Under the pieces are notes generated by a model, which made no database searches, was not told the DNA's origin, and worked only from the letters and a program-made list of their open reading frames with translations. Both the position numbers and the translations under genes were made by a program. A stretch of 64,000 nt of DNA from positions 35,772 through 99,771 of the forward strand of contig JBCBPW010000013.1 in assembly GCA_039820545.1 (NCBI GenBank), read 5' to 3'. Of the stretch, positions 17,358 through 28,100 are shown in pieces (position 1 is the first letter of the stretch; each line of letters begins with the position of its first letter). Source of the stretch: JALEFZ01 sp039820545. Its GTDB lineage: Bacteria > Bacteroidota > Bacteroidia > J057.

Positions 17358-18380
17358 TTATTTCATTTCACAAGCCTTGCTGCTCGTCACAGCATAAGTG
17401 GTGCGTCGGTATCCGCTGGGACAGGTCCAGCATTTGTTGGTGCCAATGTCGAAGAACGCACCCGTAGGACATTGTCTTGAATTTCTGATCTTAGTGGCTA
17501 CTGAAAAAGCAGGGCTCACACGCTTGGAACAAGCCTTACTTGAAGTGACGGCGTAGCCTGTGCGGTTGTAACCCGAGGGACAGCTGTAGCAATAGCCATT
17601 GGGATCCCAGAACTGGCCATTAGCACAGTTGGTGCCAAGAGGTCCGTATCCACGACCGTGTTGCGTAGCTTTGGCAAAGACTTCGCCTCCTGCGCGCTCG
17701 CAGGCTTTGCCACTCTTGACGGAGTAGACGGTGCGCTTGTATCCCTCGGGGCAGGTCCAGCAAGTCCCTCCGTCGATGGGATCGAAAAAAGTTCCGCGTC
17801 CGCATCCGATTCGTCCTGATGGAGTAGCGGCCTTGTAGCGTGTAGCGGTCGGTAATGTCTGCATGGGTACAAGCTCGCGGACCCACTGGGCACTCCACCA
17901 ACCTTTCTGAATAGTGCCAAGTTCGAGCGTCCCACGTTCGTTGTGCAGGTAAGTTCCTTTCCAACGGTTTTTGATGCGAAAAAAATTTCCTTCGCCCACG
18001 TTTTCGAGACTCCACTGGGCGCTCCACCAACCTGACTGGATGGCTCCCACTTCTAGTCGTCCGTTTTCGTTATGGAGGTAGCGGTTGTTGCCGTTTTTGA
18101 TGCGCACGAAGGAGGTGCCACTGACTTTCTCCATCGTCCAGGTGGTGAGGTTACTTTTCGAACTACTGAGACTGGCACCATTGCCTTGTCGGGCGACGAA
18201 AGTCCCTCTCCAACGATTCTTCAGACGGTAATAGGATTCTGCTGTGGTAACATCAGTCGTACCATTATCAAAACCGCTCGTAGCTATCAATATCGCGAGG
18301 GCGGATAGGAAGAAAGCGGTAGGCTTGAAGAAAGATGTAAGACGTCTCGTATGAGATAAAATGGATTGTAAATTGTACAT
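17358..18380 (-). CDS. Secreted protein: beta-trefoil-like half plus three Cys-rich repeats
   Basis: 340 residues. An N-terminal hydrophobic segment (about 17-34, PTAFFLSALAILIATSG) suggests export. Residues about 48-170 contain three trefoil-like units (YYRLKNRWRGTFV, FVRIKNGNNRYLHNENG, FFRIKNRWKGTYLHNERG, the latter two followed by GWWSAQW), resembling ricin-B or AbfB-type carbohydrate-binding lobes. Residues about 190-340 are three repeats of the pattern CxxGxFFD-x(5)-CxxCPxGYxRTxYxVxSxKAC, each with four cysteines likely to form disulfides. There is no T9SS tail and no catalytic motif. A binding role outside the cell is inferred; the true family is not recognised. Transcribed alone with its own terminator. 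Confidence 0.75.
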   Translation of the reverse strand: MYNLQSILSHTRRLTSFFKPTAFFLSALAILIATSGFDNGTTDVTTAESYYRLKNRWRGTFVARQGNGASLSSSKSNLTTWTMEKVSGTSFVRIKNGNNRYLHNENGRLEVGAIQSGWWSAQWSLENVGEGNFFRIKNRWKGTYLHNERGTLELGTIQKGWWSAQWVRELVPMQTLPTATRYKAATPSGRIGCGRGTFFDPIDGGTCWTCPEGYKRTVYSVKSGKACERAGGEVFAKATQHGRGYGPLGTNCANGQFWDPNGYCYSCPSGYNRTGYAVTSSKACSKRVSPAFSVATKIRNSRQCPTGAFFDIGTNKCWTCPSGYRRTTYAVTSSKACEMK

Positions 18381-18518
18381 GATACCTGTGATTGAATGTC
18401 AAATTTTCATTTCGACCTCAAGGTATGTTTCCTACTTTCTATCCTATGGGATTGTGGTTGCACAGGCTAGGACTCTGGTTTCATTCGAATTAAAATTCTG
18501 AAAGTCAGTTATTTAGGG

Positions 18519-21500
18519 CTATTTAGTTTCTCTGATTTGTGAAGGTGTTTGCCCAAATACCTCATGGAAGACCCGCGTAAAATATCCTGGATCATTGAAT
18601 CCTACATCATAGGCAATCTCAGAAATCGTCAGATGCGTGGTCTGCAACAATTCTTTGGCTTTCTCCAAGCGGATGGCACGGATGTATAGTGTGGGAGATT
18701 TGCCTGAGAGGGCTTTGACTTTTCGATATACCTGGGTGCGTGCAAGGTTGACAGCCTCACATAGATCATACACACTGAGTTCAGGCTCACTTATTTTTGC
18801 GAGAATTACGCGCTGAATTTTCTGAATAAAAATCTCATCCAATGAAGGTGCTTTCGGTACATCTACTACAGGAGTCTCTAGGATTTTTTGCCCAAACTTT
18901 TCTTGTAAAGTCTGGCGAATCTCAAGCAATTTCTCAATGCGTACCAACAGTTCTGCCTTATCAAAAGGTTTCGTCAAATAAGCGTCTGCCCCGTACTCTA
19001 AACCTGCTACCTTATCATCCTGTGTAGCTTTGGCTGTGAGCATGATGATAGGGATGTGGCTGGTGCGCTCATCTGTCTTTAAAGCCTGTGTGACCTCATA
19101 GCCATTCATCCCAGGCATCATGACATCCGTAATGACCAAGTCCGGAATTTGCTCCTGTGCCAGAGCCACACCCGAGACGCCGTCTGTAGCTGTCAATAGG
19201 TGATAATCTGGCCCTAGGATCGCCCCCAAATATGTGATGACGTCAGGATTGTCTTCTATGATCAACACACGCTGCTGATCAGTACTAGAAGAAGCATAGC
19301 TCTCTGGAACGATCGTTTTGGCTTCAGATCTAGGCGAAGGAATCTCAAGCGGTACCTCAGCAAAAGCAGCTGGTGTATCCGCACGCTGGATGATGGGGAG
19401 CGTGAAGGTAAAGACTGCGCCATTTCCTACTTTACTCTCTACGGAGATATCACCTCCCATTTTCTCCAATAGTCCTTTGACCAGTGCCAAACCTACACCA
19501 GTGGAAGTCTCATTGCTCGACGCCGATCCCTGATAGAATCGATCAAATATGAAGGGTAATTCACCTGAAGGAATACCTGATCCTGTATCTTGTACCATGC
19601 AGCGCATGTAGGCTTGGTCTTCTTTGACTTCTTGCCCAATATACATGACTATTTTTTCTCCCTCAGTTGTGAATTTTAGCGCATTAGAAAGTAAGTTATA
19701 CACGATATCCTGTACTTTTTCTGCGTCATAGTCCATGATAATTTTTTCTACTTCCGTATGCACTGAGAGCTGAATCTTCCGTTCTTCTGCCAGAGACTGA
19801 AAAGACTCGGTCAGGTATCGAAGGTAACCCACGATGTCTCCCTGCACCCACTGAAAGCGTAGTTCGTGAGACTCTAGGCGAGCTAAATCCAGGAGTTGAT
19901 TGATTAGGCGCAGCAGTCGCCTTCCATTGCGCCGAATGAGGCTGCGTTCCTGATCCTGTGGCGCGGGGAGCTGATCCGCCATACCCAGAATGACTGTCAG
20001 AGGCGTACGAAACTCATGGGAAATATTGGTGAAGAAGCGATTTTTTAGATTATCTAGTTCCCGCAACTGGGCCTGTTCTGCTCGCTCTTCTTGTAGGCTG
20101 AGTTCCTGCTCCCGTAGGCGGATTTTTTGTTGATTGCGGAAGAACAGAAAGCCCAATACACCCAAGCCCAATAAGGCCAAGGCTGCGAAGAGGAAAGTAT
20201 TTCGCTGGCTAAGCTTTTTCTGAAAGGCTAACTCCGTCTCTTGGAGTTCCTGCAGGTTCTGGATGCTATCTTCTAGCGCTTTCTGCTCATACTCGTATTT
20301 GAAAATGGCTTGTTGATTTTCCTCTCGATCCAGGCTGTCCTGCAACTCATGGTATAGCTCGTTCATCGCCAGCGCATTCTTGGGATCATTCAGTGCTTTG
20401 TATGTTTGGTACAAGATCCTGGCAAAGTTATTCTGGCTGCGCAGATCTCGCGATTCTTTGCTGATGACAAGTCCCTTTTCTGCTACGCGCCGTGCCGCTT
20501 TCATCTTTCCTTGCGCAAGGTAAATCTCCGCCATTTCAGCCAAGATGGTTGCCATTCCATAACCCACAGGATATTCCTCTCGGATCGTCAAACTCTCTTC
20601 AAAATAGGAAAGGGCCTTATCTGGCTTGCCTTGCTTTTTGTACAATGAGCCGATGTAAGCCATATTCGTTGCCATGCTCTTTTTGTCACCTATACTTTTT
20701 GAGATCGATAGGGCGCGTTGGTAAGCTGCCAGAGATTCTTCGGCTTTCTCTAAATCTGAGTAGGTGATTCCGATCTTTCCTAGTACCTCCGCAATTCCAT
20801 ACTGCATGTTGAGATTTTCTCGAAGTGCCAAGGCCCTCTGGAAATATGTCAGCGCCTCTTCGTATCTCTCTGCATAAAAATACGCTTCTCCTATGCCCAC
20901 AAGACAGCTAGATTGGTAGGATGGATTTTCCTGCTCTTCAAACACCTTACTGGCTTTTTGAAAATTCACCAATGCCTCTTGATAGTCTGCTTGTTGAAGA
21001 TGGATGTAGCCCATATTGGCTTGGGATATGGCAACTCCCTGAATTTTTCCTACAGCTCCATAATAGATACTGGCCAATTGATGGTAGGTAAGGGCTGTTT
21101 CCAGATCGCCATTGACGAGCGAGATATTGCCCAATGTGGCGTAGGAAACCGCTTGTCTCCCAGTATCCTTCAGCGCCTGTTGGATCTCTAGTGCCCGTTG
21201 CGTGTATAAAAGTGCACTGTCATACTGGCCTGTATAGATAAAGGGATTGGACAGATTGCCGAGGACGCCTGAGATCATGGAAGAATCTTGAAAAAGTGCT
21301 AATGCCTGCTTTCCTGCTGTGATGGCTTCATCATAGCGACCTGTGTCGTTGTAAAGATTCAGCAATGTTCCCAAACTCTTAGCCACTGCCTTGTCATCCT
21401 TGAGTGCCATGTGCAGCGCTTTCGCTTGAAGAAGGTGAGATTCTGCTGCAGTGTAGTTTCCCGTTTCATATTCAGCAGATCCTAGGCTTCGGAGCAATGT

Positions 21501-21884
21501 CCCTATGAGCGAAGTATCTGCTGTCTGCTGTGCTGCCTCAAGGCCCTGCTGATAAATGGGTAAGGCTTCCTTGAAACGTGTGAGGGAGAAAAGTGCATTT
21601 CCTTGACTTTCCAAGGCACGAGCGAGTAGGCCAGGCGTTTCTAACTGCTGAGCGAGTAGAACTGCTGTTTGAGACAGCGTCAAGAGGCTATCATACTGAC
21701 TAGCAAGAGAAGGAGCTGTCATAAAGGCCAACAACGCTTCTAATTGATTGTGCTGAGAAGTACCAGGATCATGTGCAACTTGAAACAGGGAATCATACTG
21801 GAGCGGAGACCATGAGGTTTGTGAGAATACGTTAGAATTAATCAAACACGTGAGGAGGGCTACCGTCAGAAAAAGCTTTGACAT
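18519..21884 (-). CDS. Hybrid sensor kinase/response regulator with TPR sensor and AraC output
   Basis: 1121 residues from the Met at 21884 (MSKLFLTVALLTCLINSNVFSQ, a signal peptide); the frame extends 19 codons further, which would spoil it. Order (numbering from the longer frame): about ten TPR units (60-520, periplasmic), coiled coil, one membrane helix (about 578-600, FLFAALALLGLGVLGFLFF), HisKA with phospho-His near 642 in ISHEFRTPLTVILG, HATPase (N box NLLSNALKFT, G boxes DTGSGIP and TGVGLALV), receiver with Asp near 940 in ITDVMMPGMNGYE, and AraC HTH (FNDPGYFTRVFHEVFGQTP). It resembles Bacteroides HTCS regulators with TPRs in place of propellers. The target is unknown; neighbours give no clear hint. 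Confidence 0.9.
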   Translation of the reverse strand: MSKLFLTVALLTCLINSNVFSQTSWSPLQYDSLFQVAHDPGTSQHNQLEALLAFMTAPSLASQYDSLLTLSQTAVLLAQQLETPGLLARALESQGNALFSLTRFKEALPIYQQGLEAAQQTADTSLIGTLLRSLGSAEYETGNYTAAESHLLQAKALHMALKDDKAVAKSLGTLLNLYNDTGRYDEAITAGKQALALFQDSSMISGVLGNLSNPFIYTGQYDSALLYTQRALEIQQALKDTGRQAVSYATLGNISLVNGDLETALTYHQLASIYYGAVGKIQGVAISQANMGYIHLQQADYQEALVNFQKASKVFEEQENPSYQSSCLVGIGEAYFYAERYEEALTYFQRALALRENLNMQYGIAEVLGKIGITYSDLEKAEESLAAYQRALSISKSIGDKKSMATNMAYIGSLYKKQGKPDKALSYFEESLTIREEYPVGYGMATILAEMAEIYLAQGKMKAARRVAEKGLVISKESRDLRSQNNFARILYQTYKALNDPKNALAMNELYHELQDSLDREENQQAIFKYEYEQKALEDSIQNLQELQETELAFQKKLSQRNTFLFAALALLGLGVLGFLFFRNQQKIRLREQELSLQEERAEQAQLRELDNLKNRFFTNISHEFRTPLTVILGMADQLPAPQDQERSLIRRNGRRLLRLINQLLDLARLESHELRFQWVQGDIVGYLRYLTESFQSLAEERKIQLSVHTEVEKIIMDYDAEKVQDIVYNLLSNALKFTTEGEKIVMYIGQEVKEDQAYMRCMVQDTGSGIPSGELPFIFDRFYQGSASSNETSTGVGLALVKGLLEKMGGDISVESKVGNGAVFTFTLPIIQRADTPAAFAEVPLEIPSPRSEAKTIVPESYASSSTDQQRVLIIEDNPDVITYLGAILGPDYHLLTATDGVSGVALAQEQIPDLVITDVMMPGMNGYEVTQALKTDERTSHIPIIMLTAKATQDDKVAGLEYGADAYLTKPFDKAELLVRIEKLLEIRQTLQEKFGQKILETPVVDVPKAPSLDEIFIQKIQRVILAKISEPELSVYDLCEAVNLARTQVYRKVKALSGKSPTLYIRAIRLEKAKELLQTTHLTISEIAYDVGFNDPGYFTRVFHEVFGQTPSQIRETK

Positions 21885-22037
21885 ATGCGCACTTATTGAT
21901 TTTGTAATCCATAATATAGGAATATTCGAATAAATCCTCATTTGCCTAAAATATGATCATCGTGTAGGATTAAAATCTGTAAAAATACTAAATTCATGTG
22001 ATCCCTTTCCCATATAGACAATCATTCTCGTACCGAT

Positions 22038-22940
22038 ATGAACAGATTGATCAATGTTATTCCATTATTCGTCATATTACTCTTATATGTAGGGCTCTTC
22101 GATAGCTGTAATCAAGCCTCGGTTTCTGATAATCGCAATCCACGTAAGCTCTATTTATCGGATTCTGTACCTGAAATAGACAAAACGAGAGAAACAAAGA
22201 TCCTGACGGCCTTCTTTGGTCTGGATAATGCGCTTCCGCAACGTGCAAGACTAATTTATGCAAAAGCCCCTGGAAAGGATGGGATGCCCCTCGTCTTCTC
22301 ACACGAACTCGATCCGAGTACGTTGGACGGAGCTGATTTTGCTGTCACCACTCAAGATGGATCAGTATTTAATGTGGAGGCAGCGAGCTTCCTCCCTGCC
22401 AACGAAGAATTTGAATTGAGGACTGTTTTGCTCATCGGCGAATACGGCACCTATCCTGATAACCAGCCTGTCTCTGTCAAAATTGTAGGTGACTTGGTGG
22501 CTAAAGCAGGGCAGAACTATAAAGGTGACAGCATAAAAGTAATCCCCCTTGAATCAGGGCCTATCTTGAGCTATGCAGAGTATTTTACGATAGATGAGGA
22601 TTACCCCTACAGAGAAAGAGGAGATGCATGCGACTGCCCCAAGGAAGAAACCTATAGAGTGGTAAAGGCTGTTTGGGCAGGAGGTGTAAGAGCCTTGAAT
22701 GGAGAGGAACTGGGGGAGAATGAAAAGAATGCGTTTACTGTCACCCTTGTAGATGGGGTAGATACACTTAAGGTACATCCATTTCAATTGGCAGATCTAG
22801 GCGACAATGAAAATAATATCGACTTGTGCTTAAAGGAAACGGGGATTCCCATACTTGTGGAGGTGGCGGAGAATGTAGCGATGGACCCCAATGATGATCC
22901 CAATCCCAAAACGCAAATAAAGGTAGTGAGTCGATGGTAG
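22038..22940 (+). CDS. Putative lipoprotein of unknown function
   Basis: 300 residues. An N-terminal hydrophobic stretch (6-22, NVIPLFVILLLYVGLFD) ends at SC24, a weak lipobox, so outer-membrane or periplasmic lipidation is possible. The rest is soluble, acidic and beta-rich. GDACDCPKEETYRVVKAVWAGGVRALNG at about 196-223 contains a CDC pair and resembles calcium- or metal-binding loops, but I do not recognise a family. It stands alone between a divergent sensor kinase and a downstream oxidoreductase. Confidence 0.7.
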   Translation: MNRLINVIPLFVILLLYVGLFDSCNQASVSDNRNPRKLYLSDSVPEIDKTRETKILTAFFGLDNALPQRARLIYAKAPGKDGMPLVFSHELDPSTLDGADFAVTTQDGSVFNVEAASFLPANEEFELRTVLLIGEYGTYPDNQPVSVKIVGDLVAKAGQNYKGDSIKVIPLESGPILSYAEYFTIDEDYPYRERGDACDCPKEETYRVVKAVWAGGVRALNGEELGENEKNAFTVTLVDGVDTLKVHPFQLADLGDNENNIDLCLKETGIPILVEVAENVAMDPNDDPNPKTQIKVVSRW

Positions 22941-23048
22941 GAATACCTTACGTATCATATAGCTTCTAAGAAGAATTTCCTAAAATTTTGCATTTGGGAT
23001 TCGAGCAAAGGCTATATTGAATGATTACCTTCTACAAAATTATAACGT

Positions 23049-24023
23049 ATGAATGCTACTACTCAACAATTCTTACAGGATACAGGTGCGGAGATTCCCA
23101 TCATTTGTGGTCCTATGTATCCTGGTTCTAATCCTGAGTTGGTAGCTGCCGTTTCGGATGCAGGAGGTTTTGGTGTGGTACAGCCTGTTTCCCTTACTTC
23201 ACTTTATGGTCATGATTTTCGAGAGGGTTTACGGCTGATTAGAAAGTTGACAGACAGGCCTTTTGGTGTCAATTTTACCATCTTTGGTGGGGCGAATCAA
23301 AAGTATCATGATCAAATGAAAGAGTGGATGGAGATATCCATTGAAGAAGGGGTCAAATTCTTTTTGACCTCTCTAGGAAAACCGCATGAGATCGTGAAGG
23401 TCGCACACCAACATGGCATCAAAGTCTACCACGACATTCCCAATAAAAAGATTGCCCTTGCCATGCGCGATGCAGGAGTAGATGGGATCAATTGTATCAA
23501 CTGGCGAGGGGGCGGACAGACGGGCACACAATCAGCAGAGCAATTCATGGAGGAGCTACATGACATAGGGATTCCTGTGATCTGTGCAGGAGGGATCAGT
23601 GGTCCTGAAGACTATCAAAAGGCACTAGATATGGGATATGCAGGCGTGCAAATGGGGACAAGATTTCTCGCGACGCATGAGTGCCAAGTAACCGATAGCT
23701 ATAAGCAAGCCATCGTCGATTCTACCGAGGAAGATATTGTGTGGACCAACAAAGTCGCAGGCAATAACTCCTCTGTTATCAAAACCAAAGATGTGATGCG
23801 TGGCGGATTGAGAACAGGTCCTATCTTTACCTATATGCTACGTCAGCGCAAGCTAAAAAAGTACGCGCGCATGTATCTCATGAGTCGAGGATTGAAGAAT
23901 TATTCTCGTACGGCCTTTGATGACAATGTACAATTTTGGCAGGCTGGGAAAGGAGTAGGGAGTATTACTTCTATAAAATCAGCAAAGGAGGTGATAGATG
24001 AATTTAAGGTTGTCAGTGTCTAG
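23049..24023 (+). CDS. Nitronate monooxygenase/NPD-family flavoprotein lacking the usual catalytic His
   Basis: 324 residues, FMN-binding TIM barrel of the 2-nitropropane dioxygenase family. Motifs are IPIICGPMYPGSNPELVAAVSDAGGFG at the N-terminus, RPFGVNF, IPVICAGGISGPEDYQKAL and GYAGVQMGTRFLATHECQV. In nitronate monooxygenases the active-site segment reads GGHxG; here it reads WRGGGQTGTQ, with Gln where His is expected. The fold and flavin binding are therefore well supported but the reaction is not. Some relatives act as enoyl reductases or FMN-dependent dehydrogenases. It faces a convergent gene for a small membrane protein. Confidence 0.85.
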   Translation: MNATTQQFLQDTGAEIPIICGPMYPGSNPELVAAVSDAGGFGVVQPVSLTSLYGHDFREGLRLIRKLTDRPFGVNFTIFGGANQKYHDQMKEWMEISIEEGVKFFLTSLGKPHEIVKVAHQHGIKVYHDIPNKKIALAMRDAGVDGINCINWRGGGQTGTQSAEQFMEELHDIGIPVICAGGISGPEDYQKALDMGYAGVQMGTRFLATHECQVTDSYKQAIVDSTEEDIVWTNKVAGNNSSVIKTKDVMRGGLRTGPIFTYMLRQRKLKKYARMYLMSRGLKNYSRTAFDDNVQFWQAGKGVGSITSIKSAKEVIDEFKVVSV

Positions 24024-24095
24024 TATTGTTTGATCAAAACGTAAAAGGAGTAAAACGGGATAGCTTTTCTTCACCGAAGGGTACGAGTTATCTTG

Positions 24096-24114
24096 GTAGT
24101 CTTTTATAGACTAC
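24096..24114. terminator. Weak hairpin between convergent genes
   Basis: GTAGTC (24096-24101) and GACTAC (24109-24114) form a 6-bp hairpin between two converging stops. There is no good T-run, so this is tentative. Confidence 0.35.
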
Positions 24115-24145
24115 TCATATTTTACAACCATAGATAATCACTTGC

Positions 24146-24550
24146 CTATGGATTTTGCTTGGCGTTTGCCCGTTCCTCGATTTTTCGCTTGATCTCCGCT
24201 CTGAAGGCTTTATTGTGGGTAAATTGTTTGTGTCTGAGAAACTCGATAAAATATGCTACGATCGTTCCTCCAAGTAAAGCTTTTCCCACTTCGAGTATAA
24301 TTTCAAATAAAACCTCCTCCACAAAACTTGGGAGATAATCTGCTGCATAAAGCTGAAGCGATTTGGTAACAATCATGACCACCAAGCCAATGATGAAAAA
24401 TACAAAGAGGAATCCGAGTTGAAAATCCTCTTCCTCAATGATCAGGTCAAGTTCGGAAGGATTTTTTTCATAATAAACGATCACGTCTTCTGTTACCTTT
24501 TGCTCGGAAGCGAGGGTCATCCCATATATAAATTCAGCCAGTCTTTTCAT
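24146..24550 (-). CDS. Small membrane protein of unknown function
   Basis: 134 residues. There is one clear membrane segment at about 45-63 (LGFLFVFFIIGLVVMIVTK) and a second amphipathic or membrane segment at about 83-105 (LFEIILEVGKALLGGTIVAYFIEFL). A basic C-terminal tail (RAEIKRKIEERANAKQ) is probably cytoplasmic. The acidic segment before the first helix (SELDLIIEEEDFQ) is notable. No family recognised. Confidence 0.6.
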   Translation of the reverse strand: MKRLAEFIYGMTLASEQKVTEDVIVYYEKNPSELDLIIEEEDFQLGFLFVFFIIGLVVMIVTKSLQLYAADYLPSFVEEVLFEIILEVGKALLGGTIVAYFIEFLRHKQFTHNKAFRAEIKRKIEERANAKQNP

Positions 24551-25071
24551 AGGTCAAGATATAGTTAAAGGACTGCGCGCATTATCAGGAAGTGTAGTTT
24601 GAAAGGGTATGATTGGCATATAGATAACGCAAGCAGATAGGAATTGAATTGTTGTAGAGGTATCGGACAGGTGACTCCTGCAAAAGGAGCACAACTCTAC
24701 TTTCGTAAAATCTAGATTTCGTCATGATCGCCAGATCGAAAATAGGCATTTTTCTAGTTTACAAGCTTTCCTACTTTCACAGGTGCTGAGATAAGCCCAT
24801 GTATCCAATCAAAAACTTAAGAATTCAAGAAGTAATCTGGTTGATAATCCACTTTAAGCATAATCGGGGTCTACTGAGACAATACTTTTTAGTTTCTATA
24901 GAAACTAATTAGTGTTATTCCCGCCTCACTATATTAATATTCTAGCTTAACTGTATGAAACATACCCCAAATTTCATCCCTACTTTTTGAACACTACCTG
25001 TTGAGACGCTGAGAGATTGAGATATCATGTAAAAGGTCTCAAAGTCCCAATATTCTAAGCTCTTCCAGTCA
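24551..25071. other. Intergenic stretch without recognised gene
   Basis: About 520 bp, AT-rich, with short frames only. The part nearest 25000-25071 resembles the segment at about 28500-28575 downstream of the paralogous gene, so it belongs to a duplicated flank. Nothing else recognised. Confidence 0.5.
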
Positions 25072-25105
25072 TAAAAAAATAATCCCCCACCCGAAGGCAG
25101 GGGAT
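25072..25105 (-). terminator. Terminator of the YadA-repeat gene
   Basis: ATCCCC (25082-25087) and GGGGAT (25100-25105) enclose CACCCGAAGGCA. On the minus strand the stem is followed by TATTTTTTTATG. The same hairpin with the same loop recurs at 28580-28601. Confidence 0.8.
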
Positions 25106-25133
25106 CTGATCAAAATGAAACGATTATCGATCC

Positions 25134-28100
25134 TTAGGGCTGGACAAGGGCTGCTTCTAATGCTCTGAGACGGGCTTCGAAGGTAGTCTTCATTTTGTTC
25201 ATTTCTCCCTTTTGAGAGGATAGTTCTAATTCTAAGGCTTCTATACGTTCCTGCTGAGCGTTGATCAAGCGCTGCTGCTCCTGTGTCGCGCTCACGTTGA
25301 GCATGGAGATGGCGTCGTAATCCACAGAGTGTACGTCGTCTACCCATTTACCAAAGACAAATACTTCTACTGGAGCCGTTTCGGCTCTTACACGGAAGGT
25401 GTTTGCTGAGACGATTTCTACCACTTCTACTTTGCCATATTTCTGCAGCTCGGTGTAGTAGTCTACAAAGTCCCCGACTACAAGTTCGTGTGATGCTGGT
25501 GCATGGATAGTCAGTAGCTCAGTCTCCGTGTCGTAGCTAAAGTCTTTAATATGTGCATAGATAGAAGGAATAACCCCCTCGCGTAGGCTGACCGCCTGGG
25601 GAAATACTTCACGCAATTGCTGGGCGATGACCTTTTTCTCAGGTTGACCGCCATGTATGCGTCGGTAGTCGGTTACTTCGATTTCGGAGAGGGTCTGCAG
25701 GTCTTCTGCTGCGTCAGAAATTCCTTCGATGTTTTTGATACGGGCATCTGACCAGTTGACCGTGGCGGCAACAAATACGCCTTCGCCATCCGCTACAATG
25801 CTCCCACTGGCATAAATGGAAACGCCAACATTTTGGGCAGTGGGTAAGGTAGCCGCACTAATTCCATTTATTACGCTGGTTGCACTGTTTTCATTCAGCC
25901 ATGACCCTCCTGTAAAGGAGGCAGTGGTGGAAGAACCTCCTACATGGAGAGGAGCTTGTGGTGTATGGGTACCAATGCCAATGCGTCCAGATTGATCTAG
26001 TACCAATTGATTCACTTGATTTAGCTTGCGAATGATCAGGTCTCCATTTTGGTGGTAAAACAATGAATTGGCTCCACCAGCAGAAAGCTGCAAACCCGTA
26101 CTGTCTCCCTGGGCTGCTGGGAAGTTAAGGTGAAGTAAATTGGCAGGGGCAAGGGTTCCAATCCCAACTCGGCTCTCCTGAAAAGCTACTGTCCCAACAT
26201 GTCCTCCCCCATTGGTATTGTCTCGACTGATATTCAATACATCATAGATATTCCCATTGGAAGCCGTGTGGTTGATGCGGAGTCCTCCAGTATTTCCCAT
26301 GTCATGGATGATTTCCCATTGCTCATTCAGCATTCCGTTTGCCAAGATGATGCCGCCCTCTGGCTCACTGACAAGTGGACTGATATTTGGATCGAAGTTG
26401 CTCACGATGCGCAGCGGGCGGGATTCCTCAATAGAGCCTGAGATATCCAAGGTAGTAGTAGGGTTGGTGACGTTGATCCCCACACTGCCATCGCCTTGTA
26501 AGCTCATGACCTCATGGGTTCCTCCACCATTTGTAGTAGGTAGGTGAAAGCTCATATGGACAGTGGCAGAATTCAATAAAGCAGCTCCTAAGGGAGGATC
26601 AAAGTCGGTTCGAATTTCGCCGATTTGCGTATTATTTAAACTCTGGGAGCGGAAGGTGATTTTCCGGCGATTCCCCCTGATTGTTAGATTTTCGGTTGCA
26701 GTATGATTCCCCAGGTTATCTCCCACGGTATTCCAGTTTCCCCCATTATAGTATGAGAAGCGGTTGTCAGTGGTAGAGTACACCAGGAGGCCGTTGACTG
26801 GAGAGGCAATCGCGTTGCGCTCGCTATCGGTCATGCGCGGAATCAATAGCCCTCTTTCTGTCGATTCTATGTTGAGTATGGCACTGGAAGCTGGGTTATT
26901 GGTCCCAATGCCTACATTGCCATCCCCCCTCAAGGTCATGATGGTAGCAGTAGTTCCATCATTTTCTGCGGGCAAATCAAAATTCATGCTGACGGAGGTG
27001 GGCTGAAAGCTTGAAATGCTATTTGGTGCATTGATATTGGTCCGTATAGCGGCCTGCTGGATGAATGATCCCCCTATGCCACCGAAGTCTCGAAAACGGA
27101 TTTGGCCATTCTGCCCTTGCATCTCCATGTTGCCCGCCAGGGTAAGTGGCCAAACGGGCTCATCTGTGCCGATGCCCACATGCCCATTCTTAAGGACCGT
27201 CATCGCATTGGAGCGATCGGTAAAAGAAGTACCATTCCCTATGGTAAAAATTCTATCATTTGCATCGAAGGTGTTGGTAGAGTTGGGAGTATAAGGGTCA
27301 GAAAATAGTCCCAAAACCGTCTCTCCATAAGAGGAGGCTATATTCGTATGCCCGCCCCCCACAAAGGAGGCCACACCAGAAGCTACATTTTCAAACCCAC
27401 CTACGACAACGGCCCTGTCTGCCGAAGCTATATTACCTGAGCCTGACCCAATGAAGGCCCCAACCCCTGAAGCTTCATTGTCGAAGCCTCCTCCTATAGT
27501 GGCTCCTCTTTCGGAAGCGTTATTGAGCTCGCCTCCGCCTACAAAAGACACAGTCTCAGAAGCCGTATTTAAAATACCCCCTCCCACATAGGAGGAAAGT
27601 CCTGAAGAAATATTTTGATTGCCTCCTACTACAACAGAATAGTTATTTGACGCAGTATTTTGCCCCCCTCCTCCGATAAAGGAATCAGACCCTGACACCG
27701 CATTCATCTCCCCCCCTCCTACAAAGGCATAAGGTTCTGAGGCGGTATTGGAAGTTCCTCCCACTATGCTGGTGCCGATTCCTGTGGCATTGTTGTTACT
27801 CCCGCCCCCAACATAGGCGTAAAAATCCGAGGCATCATTGCCAATTCCTCCACTTATGCTGGCATAAGCTCCTGATACTACATGGTCTGCGCCCCCTCCT
27901 ATTGAAGCATAGTCGTTGGTGATTACATTGAAAGCTCCCCCCTCAATTACACTTCTAGTACCGCCTGTGATTTGGTTGGAGCTGCCTCCACCGATCATAT
28001 TGCCATTGGGCAGAAATCGGAAGATGGTATCGTTATTGGTGCGGATTACAAAGCCAGTTGAATCTGTGGTGCCTATGAAATTCATATTTGGATCCGTACC

